A stretch of 64,000 nt of DNA from Prevotella sp. ne3005 (lineage in GTDB: Bacteria > Bacteroidota > Bacteroidia > Bacteroidales > Bacteroidaceae). Every line of letters starts with the position of its first letter. The first letter of the stretch is position 1. The notes beneath the pieces are model-generated. The model had not been told where the DNA came from. It did no database searches and saw only the letters and a program-made list of their open reading frames with translations. Location of the stretch: NCBI RefSeq assembly GCF_900110085.1, contig NZ_FOCK01000001.1, forward strand, positions 124,001 to 188,000, read 5' to 3'. Shown here piece by piece: positions 58,056 to 64,000 of this stretch. The position numbers were made by a program, and so were the translations under genes.

Positions 58056-61000
58056 ATGAAGAAAACTATCTTATTACAACTATTCATGGGAGTGGCATGC
58101 ATGGCCACAGCCCAAAACATCTGTCATGAAGACGGAACCGTAACCTTCCAGTACAAGAACGATCAGGCCAAAGAAGTCATGGTAGACGTGCAGTTTGCAG
58201 GTCGCAACGCCATGACGCGCGATGCCAAGACAGGACTTTGGACTGTCACCCTCGGCCCTGCCGCGCCTGACATGTATCCCTATTGCTTCATCGTCGACGG
58301 CGTGAGCGTGATGGACCCGGAGAATCCCCAGTACTTCCCTAACGAGGGCTTTAAGAACTCGCTGTTGGAGATTCCTGCCAGCAAAGGCAAACTGGCCCAC
58401 GACATTCTGGATGTGCCCCACGGCAAGCTGGAGTATATCCACTATTATTCCAAGAGTCTGGGGGCCACGAATCAGGCTGTGGTCTATCTGCCCCCGAAGT
58501 ATCAGGAGAATAAGGACAAGAAATACCCCGTGTTCTATCTGATTAGCGGTACGACCGATACGGAGGAGGTGTATTACAAGGTAGGCCGAGTGAATTATAT
58601 CCTCGACAACCTGCTGGCAGAAAGCAAGGCAGAGGAGATGATTGTGGTACTGCCTTACGGTAATCCCTATAAGCTGTTGCCCACCCCACCCAGTCTCGGC
58701 CTGGGAGGCATGCCGCAGACGATGTTCGGAAAGGATGTGTTCAGCCTCGACCTGACTGACGACCTGATGCCATACGTGGAACAGCATTACCGCACCATCA
58801 ACGATGCTGACCATCGTGCTATCGGCGGATTCTCCCGTGGTGGCAACCAAGGACTGTCCAACGGCTTGCACAATCTCGATAAGTTCTCTTATCTGTGCAG
58901 CTACAGTTCGTTTACCTCGACGGATATCCCCGGCGTCTACGACCATGCCGCAGAGACCAACAGTAAGATCCGTCTGTTCTGGCTCGGCGTGGGCACAGAC
59001 GATTTCCTTTATGGAAATGCTCGCGACTATATGGAGTTTCTCGACAAGAAGGGCATCCGCAGTGTGAAGGAGTTCACCCACGATAAGTTCGGACATACCT
59101 GGATGAACGCCAAGTATTTCCTCTCGAAGACCCTTCCCCTGCTCTTCAAGCCCGAAGTGGCTGAGCAGGCGATGAAGAACGGACAGCCTGCCCCCGCCGC
59201 CACTGGTAAGGAGCAGCAGTTTACACCTGGTGTGATGGCACGCCTCTTCCCCAAGCCCATCATCTCGCCCGAATACAAGTACGACAGCGTCGTTTTCCGC
59301 ATGAAGGCACCTGACGCCAAGGAGGTGCTGCTGGCAGCAGAGATCCTGCCCAAGCCCAAGGCTATGGAGCGCGACAGCGACGGCATCTGGAGCACAGAGG
59401 TCGACGAGCATATCTATGAGGCATTCACCTATTATTTCATCGTCGACGGTACGGCTGTGGCCGACCCGCAGAACATGTATCTCGCACCCTCCAAGGGTTT
59501 CAAGCCCAGCATCTGCAACAACCCTGCCGCCACGTTCAACTTCATGAACATGGCAGAGATGGAGCATGGCGTGGTGAGCTATGACCTGAACGAGAACAAG
59601 GCTTGTTACCAGCCCGCAGGCGGTAAACCTGAGTTCATCATCCAACTCATTCCCGGCAAGGACGACACGATGGAGAGCTGGTTTAAGATCGGAGGAGCCG
59701 ACGTGATGGCCGATAAGTTCATTGCAGCCAAGAAGCTGCCGCCATTCTGTATCACCACTGGAGAAGCTGCTTGCTGCAAGGGCAAGAAATGCGAGAAGAA
59801 GGTTTATACACTCAAAGCCGACGACTACCCCAACTGGCCTGAGCGCCGTCATGCCCTGGAGTCTATCCTCGACTCACTGATGCTGCAGCGCGCTGCGAAA
59901 GGCGAGATCAGTCTTAACCTGCCACTCTTCCAGACGAAATACACAGCCGACCCCGCCCCGCTGGTAGTGGGCGACACCCTGTTTCTCTTCACCTCGCACG
60001 ATGCATCGCCAGAGGACATTCCCGATGTGAACGAGAAGAGTTCAGCAGGATTCTTCATGTACGACTGGCTTTTGTGGAGCACCACCGACATGGTGAACTG
60101 GACGGAGCATGGAGCCGTGGCCTCGTTGAAGGATATCCCCTGGCGCAGTCGTGAGAACGGAGCCTGGGCCATCCAGACGGTGGAGCGCAACGGTAAGTAT
60201 TACCTCTATGCCCCACTCCATGGTCATGGCATCGCCGTACTGAAGGCCGACTCCCCCTACGGACCCTTCAAGGATCCTCTGGGCAAGCCATTGGTATGGG
60301 ACCAGAGCAACTGGTTCGACATCGACCCTTCGGTATATACTGACGATGACGGACAGGCCTACCTCTACTGGGGCAATCCCCACACCTTCTACGCCAAGCT
60401 GAACGACGACATGATATCGCTGAAGAGCGAGGTCACCAAACTGCCGCATATCAAGCATTATCAGGAAGGGCCCTGGATTTATGGAAGGAGACAGGGAGAC
60501 AGGGAGACAGGGAGTTACAAGTATTATTTAGCCTATGCCTCTACCTGCTGTCCTGAGGCTTTGGGCTATGCCATGAGCGACTCGCCTACAGGACTTTGGG
60601 AGTGGAAGAACTACATCATGCGCCCCACCCTGCGCGACAGAGGCAATCATCCTGGCATCTGCGACTTCAAGGGTCACTCCTATGTCTTTGGTCAGAGTTA
60701 CGACCTCATGCACCTCGACACCTTCACGCATCACGAGCGTCGCAGCGTCTCTGCCACAGAGATCACCTACAATGAAGACGGCACCATCCAGGAGGTGCCT
60801 TACTGGCTCGATCAGGAGCCTGTGAAACAGCTCTGCTGGCTGAATCCCTACCAGCGTGTGGAGGCTGAGACGATGGCTTGGGGCTATGGACTGAAGAGTG
60901 CCAAGATGGGCATCGAGAATACAGGTGTGGTGGCTGACATGCCCACGTCTACCGGTAAGAAGAATATGTATATCTTCGACATCAACGATGGTGAGTTCAT

Positions 61001-61268
61001 CAAACTGCGTGGTGTAGATTTTGGCAATGGAGCCAAGAAGTTCAACATCACGGCTGCCTCTACGGGCAGTTGTAAGGTCACCCTGCGTCTGGACGGTCAG
61101 GATGGTCCCATCGTTGGTGAAGCCGTCATCTCGAAGACTGGTTCGGTAGAAAAGTACAAGGCCTTTAATACCAAGGTGACGAATGCTTCAGGCGTACATG
61201 ACCTCTACCTCTGCTTTAGCAACACCTCCGGCGAAACAAGGCTCGACTGGTGGAAGTTTGGGAATTGA
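58056..61268 (+). CDS. Esterase - GH43 - CBM6 multidomain hemicellulase
   Basis: 1070 residues with signal peptide (MKKTILLQLFMGVACMATAQ). Order: CBM48-like E-set (~25-105); CE1-type esterase (~110-375; nucleophile Ser in GGFSRGGNQG, His in KFGHTWMNAK); a second CBM48-like E-set (~410-500); a short remnant of another esterase start (~520-590; LIPGKDDTMESWFKIGGADVMAD); GH43 five-bladed propeller (~610-920; base Asp in TADPAPLV, Asp in DIDPSVYTDDDG, acid Glu in YQEGPW at ~803); CBM6-like end (~930-1070). Likely removes acetyl or feruloyl groups and xylose or arabinose from arabinoxylan. Three GGAGACAG units are inserted just after the acid Glu. Confidence 0.88.
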   Translation: MKKTILLQLFMGVACMATAQNICHEDGTVTFQYKNDQAKEVMVDVQFAGRNAMTRDAKTGLWTVTLGPAAPDMYPYCFIVDGVSVMDPENPQYFPNEGFKNSLLEIPASKGKLAHDILDVPHGKLEYIHYYSKSLGATNQAVVYLPPKYQENKDKKYPVFYLISGTTDTEEVYYKVGRVNYILDNLLAESKAEEMIVVLPYGNPYKLLPTPPSLGLGGMPQTMFGKDVFSLDLTDDLMPYVEQHYRTINDADHRAIGGFSRGGNQGLSNGLHNLDKFSYLCSYSSFTSTDIPGVYDHAAETNSKIRLFWLGVGTDDFLYGNARDYMEFLDKKGIRSVKEFTHDKFGHTWMNAKYFLSKTLPLLFKPEVAEQAMKNGQPAPAATGKEQQFTPGVMARLFPKPIISPEYKYDSVVFRMKAPDAKEVLLAAEILPKPKAMERDSDGIWSTEVDEHIYEAFTYYFIVDGTAVADPQNMYLAPSKGFKPSICNNPAATFNFMNMAEMEHGVVSYDLNENKACYQPAGGKPEFIIQLIPGKDDTMESWFKIGGADVMADKFIAAKKLPPFCITTGEAACCKGKKCEKKVYTLKADDYPNWPERRHALESILDSLMLQRAAKGEISLNLPLFQTKYTADPAPLVVGDTLFLFTSHDASPEDIPDVNEKSSAGFFMYDWLLWSTTDMVNWTEHGAVASLKDIPWRSRENGAWAIQTVERNGKYYLYAPLHGHGIAVLKADSPYGPFKDPLGKPLVWDQSNWFDIDPSVYTDDDGQAYLYWGNPHTFYAKLNDDMISLKSEVTKLPHIKHYQEGPWIYGRRQGDRETGSYKYYLAYASTCCPEALGYAMSDSPTGLWEWKNYIMRPTLRDRGNHPGICDFKGHSYVFGQSYDLMHLDTFTHHERRSVSATEITYNEDGTIQEVPYWLDQEPVKQLCWLNPYQRVEAETMAWGYGLKSAKMGIENTGVVADMPTSTGKKNMYIFDINDGEFIKLRGVDFGNGAKKFNITAASTGSCKVTLRLDGQDGPIVGEAVISKTGSVEKYKAFNTKVTNASGVHDLYLCFSNTSGETRLDWWKFGN
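60487..60514 (+). repeat. Octamer repeat inside the GH43 domain
   Basis: Three exact GGAGACAG units plus GGAG, read in frame as RQGDRETGS (~811-819) only a few residues after catalytic EGPW and just before the KYYLAYAS strand. Confidence 0.9.
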
Positions 61269-61417
61269 AGATTGAAGATTGAAAATTGAAGATTGAAGAT
61301 TGAAAATTGAAGATTGAAAATTGAAGATTGAAGATTGAAGATTGAAAATTGAAGATTGAAAATTGAAGATTGAAGATTGAAGATTGAAAATTGAAGATTG
61401 AAAATTGAAAATTGAAG
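61264..61417 (+). repeat. 22-unit ATTGAAR heptamer array
   Basis: Twenty-two consecutive 7-bp units, each ATTGAAG or ATTGAAA, without a single indel or other substitution, spanning 154 bp. The seventh base alternates so that a 42-bp superunit (G,G,G,A,G,A) repeats in tandem in the middle. It begins within the stop-codon region of the esterase-GH43 gene and ends 18 bases before the GH3 ATG. Confidence 0.95.
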
Positions 61418-61435
61418 ATAATTGATAATGTGTCT

Positions 61436-63814
61436 ATGAAGAAGTATGGTCTAAAAAAATCAGCTTTTGTGTGCTTTGGCGCACTATTGACGGGATGTAA
61501 TGCTCCTGCCGACATCGAACAGCAAGTTGACGAACTCTATCAGAAGATGCCCCAGGAGGAGCGCATCGCCCAACTGAGGAGCATGTATATGGACGAGCTC
61601 TTCGATGAGCAGGGGAAGCTCGACACTGCGAAGTGCCGCGAACTGATTCCCTATGGCATCGGACACTTCTCGCAGTTCTGCATGCAGCAGCCCAGAGACC
61701 CCAACGAGTTGCGTGATCGTGCCATCGCCATCCAAGACTGGCTGATGCACAACACCCCCAACGGTATCCCTGCCTTGTTGCACGAAGAGGTGCTCTCTGG
61801 TGTCAACACCTTAGGCTCTGCCATCTACCCGCAGCAGATAGGCCAGGCCTGCTCGTTCAATTCCGAACTGGCTGAGTTGAAGACACGCCAGACGAGTACC
61901 ACGCTGCGCAAGATAGGTGGAATCCTGGCCCTTTCACCCATGGTCGACGTGTGTCGCACACCCAGCTTTAACCGTCTGGAAGAGTCGTATGGTGAAGACG
62001 GCTACCTCTCAGCCGTGATGGGAACCGCCTTCGTCAAAGGTCTGCAGCAGGGTAACCTGAAGACGGGCGTTGGTGCCTGCTCGAAGCACTACCTTGGCTA
62101 TGGCGGCGGTGGTGATGCAGAAGAGAAGGAGCTGATGGAGGAGATCCTGTTGCCCCACGAGACGATGATCCGCCTGACGGGTAGCGTGGCCGTGATGCCT
62201 GGCTATCATGATGTGCATGGCATCAGATGCGTTGCCAACAGCGAGATTCTTCAGGATATCCTTCGTGGTTATGTGGGCTTCGACGGTATGGTGGTGAGCG
62301 ACTATACTGCCATCGACCAGATACCCAATCTGGAGACTTCGGTTGAAAAGGCTGCTGCTGCCATCAATGGTGGCAACGACGTTGACTTCCCCCATGGTGC
62401 CGACTATAAGAACCTGCAGGAGGCCATCGACAAGGGGCTGGTCAAGCCTGAGACATTGGAGCGTGCCGTGAAGGATGTGCTGCGCATCAAATTCCGCATG
62501 GGACTCTTCGACAAGGATGCCTATCTCTATTCCAAGGAGACAATCAAGCTCGACACCCCTGAGGAGCGCCAGACGGCCTACGACATCGCCACCCAATCGG
62601 TGGTGCTCCTCGAGAACAATGGTATCCTACCCTTGGATATCACAAAGCTAAATGCTCAAAGCTCAAAGCTAAATGTTCTTCTCACTGGTCCTAATGCCAA
62701 CTCCATCTGGGCCATGTGTGGCGACTACACCTACCCTGCCATGTCGTACTTCTGGAAGCGAGTCGAGGATGTGGCCGATCGCGACAATCCCCATATCGTG
62801 AAACTGCTGGAGGCCATGCAGAACCGCAAGCCAGAGGGTGTCAACGTGATGTACTCGCGTGGCTGCGACTGGACTGAAGACATCGAGACCAAATACGGAG
62901 AAGTGGGCGATGCCCGTGCCTGGGAGTATTACCTCCTCCACCGTAAGGTAGACTCTGGCGAGAAGGCTGATAAGGCCGAAGCCCTGAAGATGGCCAAGGA
63001 GGCTGATGTGATTATTGCCGCCGTGGGTGAGAACGTGATGCTCTGCGGTGAAAACCGCGACCGTGAGGGACTCCGTCTGCCTGGTAAGCAGGAACAATAT
63101 GTCAATGAACTGTTGAAGACAGGCAAGCCTGTAGTGCTGGTGGTATTCGGAGGTCGTGCCCAGGTCATTTCCGGCATCGCCGAGAAGTGCGCCGCCGTCA
63201 TCCAGGCATGGTATCCTGGCGAGGAAGGCGGTAATGCAGTGGCAGATATCCTCTATGGTAAGGTGTCTCCCTCTGCCAAGCTCTCTGTCAGCTACCCGAA
63301 TGTGGAAATCAACGAGCCCATCTGCTATAACTATAGTGCGGAGAAGGATGCACGCGTAGCATGGCCCTTCGGCTATGGTCTGAGCTACACCACGTTTGAT
63401 TATCAGAACCTGCAGGTGAACAGTGAGGCCAAGACCTCCGACGATTTCGTGGAGCTCACTTTCCAGGTAAAGAATACGGGAGAGGTAAAGGCTGATGAGG
63501 TGGCACAGATCTATCTCTCGCCCACACAGGAGAGCCAGAATATCCGCCCCATCCAGCTGCAGGGCTTTGCCCGTATCTCACTGGAGCCAGGACAGACAAA
63601 GACTGTCACCACCCGCCTCTTTGTAGAGCAGTTCGGATTCTACACCCACAAGGGCGATGTACGCGAGTGGAACATCGAGCCAGGTACGTTCATCGTGAAG
63701 GTGGGCGCCTCTTCGGCCGACATCAAACTCCAGCAGCAGGTTGAACTCAAGGGTAAGGCTACCACCAAGCCCCTGCGCGACCACTATTTCTCAGAAACAA
63801 CTATATCACAATAA
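61436..63814 (+). CDS. GH3 family beta-glycosidase lipoprotein
   Basis: 792 residues. Lipoprotein signal (MKKYGLKKSAFVCFGALLTGC). Full GH3 architecture: (beta/alpha)8 domain with nucleophile Asp in GFDGMVVSDYTAIDQ (~285), alpha/beta sandwich (~395-600; QSVVLLENNGILPL, GENRDREGLRLPG with the acid/base Glu region) and a FnIII-like C-terminal domain (VKNTGEVKADEVAQIYL). Beta-xylosidase or beta-glucosidase; fits the upstream hemicellulase. Residues ~403-414 (KLNAQSSKLNVL) come from five 7-bp repeats inserted in a loop. ATG 61436 is the start. Confidence 0.88.
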   Translation: MKKYGLKKSAFVCFGALLTGCNAPADIEQQVDELYQKMPQEERIAQLRSMYMDELFDEQGKLDTAKCRELIPYGIGHFSQFCMQQPRDPNELRDRAIAIQDWLMHNTPNGIPALLHEEVLSGVNTLGSAIYPQQIGQACSFNSELAELKTRQTSTTLRKIGGILALSPMVDVCRTPSFNRLEESYGEDGYLSAVMGTAFVKGLQQGNLKTGVGACSKHYLGYGGGGDAEEKELMEEILLPHETMIRLTGSVAVMPGYHDVHGIRCVANSEILQDILRGYVGFDGMVVSDYTAIDQIPNLETSVEKAAAAINGGNDVDFPHGADYKNLQEAIDKGLVKPETLERAVKDVLRIKFRMGLFDKDAYLYSKETIKLDTPEERQTAYDIATQSVVLLENNGILPLDITKLNAQSSKLNVLLTGPNANSIWAMCGDYTYPAMSYFWKRVEDVADRDNPHIVKLLEAMQNRKPEGVNVMYSRGCDWTEDIETKYGEVGDARAWEYYLLHRKVDSGEKADKAEALKMAKEADVIIAAVGENVMLCGENRDREGLRLPGKQEQYVNELLKTGKPVVLVVFGGRAQVISGIAEKCAAVIQAWYPGEEGGNAVADILYGKVSPSAKLSVSYPNVEINEPICYNYSAEKDARVAWPFGYGLSYTTFDYQNLQVNSEAKTSDDFVELTFQVKNTGEVKADEVAQIYLSPTQESQNIRPIQLQGFARISLEPGQTKTVTTRLFVEQFGFYTHKGDVREWNIEPGTFIVKVGASSADIKLQQQVELKGKATTKPLRDHYFSETTISQ
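62644..62678 (+). repeat. Heptamer repeat inside the GH3 gene
   Basis: Five 7-mers: AAAGCTA, AATGCTC, AAAGCTC, AAAGCTA, AATGTTC, encoding KLNAQSSKLNV in the linker between ILPL and the LLTGPNA strand. Confidence 0.8.
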
Positions 63815-63821
63815 AACAGAA

Positions 63822-64000
63822 ATGAAAAAGACATTATTATCAACTATCATGATGTGCATGACTTCAATAGCCATCGCACAGCCAGCAGGCGGATTCGGAG
63901 GACTCCAGGCCCCGCAAGTAAAACTCGAAACATCACAAGAGTTCAAGGACGTGAACTATGCAGGAGACGACCAGGCATACCACACTTGCGACATCTACCT
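63822..64000 (+). CDS. Secreted alpha/beta hydrolase or esterase, 5' part
   Basis: Cut by the window end; 59 codons visible. Signal peptide MKKTLLSTIMMCMTSIAIAQ, then a Gly/Pro stretch and VNYAGDDQAYHTCDIYL, which resembles the first strand of secreted alpha/beta hydrolases of the lipase/esterase type. It starts seven bases after the GH3 stop and so is probably co-transcribed with it. The catalytic triad lies outside the window. Confidence 0.7.
   Translation, partial: MKKTLLSTIMMCMTSIAIAQPAGGFGGLQAPQVKLETSQEFKDVNYAGDDQAYHTCDIY

Noticed and set aside
58080..59852. 590-codon open frame antisense to the esterase-GH43 gene
   Set aside because: Same reason: complementary codon effect of a GC-rich gene; the plus-strand protein has recognised catalytic motifs.
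61264..61417. Array considered as CRISPR
   Set aside because: Units are 7 bp with no spacers, and no cas gene is in the window.
61216..61515. 99-codon minus-strand frame through the heptamer array
   Set aside because: It reads the ATTGAAR repeat as a repetitive Asn/Phe/Gln/Ser peptide; a side-effect of a 7-bp period being open in that frame.

Overview
The window reads as chromosome of a gut-type Bacteroidales bacterium, most likely Prevotellaceae (Prevotella/Segatella group). Evidence: almost every recognisable promoter is the Bacteroidetes TTTG-N19/20-TAnnTTTG type; a secreted protease carries a type IX secretion sorting tail; and several genes belong to families largely restricted to this phylum (DUF4492 before cydAB, DUF4827, a TamL-type lipoprotein next to TamB, the tiny 'smalltalk' protein).

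Layout. 1-5.8 kb: the 3' part of an FAD/Fe-S 2-hydroxyacid dehydrogenase, a cupin XRE regulator with an acyl-CoA ligase, and a lipoprotein GH3 enzyme. 5.8-8.6 kb: a T9SS-exported subtilase with an odd leader (small ORF, tRNA-Ser-derived segment, terminator). 8.9-23.5 kb: an accessory stretch bounded by two 32-bp identical copies of a tRNA-Ser 3' end plus terminator. It holds DUF418, GNAT, a Vat-like acetyltransferase, small membrane proteins, nitrite ammonification with its cytochrome c maturation genes (nrfHA-ccsBA), a Nim-like flavoprotein, a YgbA-type protein, a C_GCAxxG_C_C protein, YaaA, a tyrosine phosphatase abutting a truncated AraC gene, an SDR, another AraC regulator and Hsp20. 23.7-29.6 kb: tRNA-Ser, mutS2, a lytic transglycosylase, initiator tRNA, a TetR-fabG pair and an RluA synthase. 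29.6-33.4 kb: a tightly overlapping operon of unknown role (FG-GAP-like protein, DUF3160 lipoprotein, CapA). 33.5-40.6 kb: tamB-tamL. 40.6-44.7 kb: sugar nucleotidyltransferase, NrnA-like DHH phosphoesterase, DUF4827 and glmM. 44.7-49.7 kb: a TolC-HlyD-ABC2-ABC2 exporter with no ATPase gene. 49.9-53.1 kb: DUF4492-cydAB-small lipoprotein. 53.1-57.3 kb: TlpA-like thioredoxin lipoprotein, a repeat-rich 0.9-kb gap with an orphan smalltalk gene, a LuxR-type regulator with Bcp, and MetY. 57.5-64 kb: Lrp, then what looks like the start of a xylan/arabinoxylan degradation cluster (esterase-GH43-CBM6 fusion, GH3, alpha/beta hydrolase).

Functional threads. The nrf/ccs/Nim/YgbA/C_GCAxxG/YaaA run is consistent with nitrite respiration plus nitrosative and oxidative stress defence; cydAB adds high-affinity oxygen respiration. 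The 58-64 kb genes fit extracytoplasmic hemicellulose breakdown.

Most unusual structure. Degenerate tandem repeats of 7 or 8 bp occur all over the window: in a 22-unit array at 61264-61417, in intergenic hairpin-like elements at 4.2-4.4 and 53.9-54.5 kb, next to start codons, and in frame inside three conserved proteins (MutS2, the GH43 fusion and a GH3 enzyme), each time in a loop before a beta-strand.
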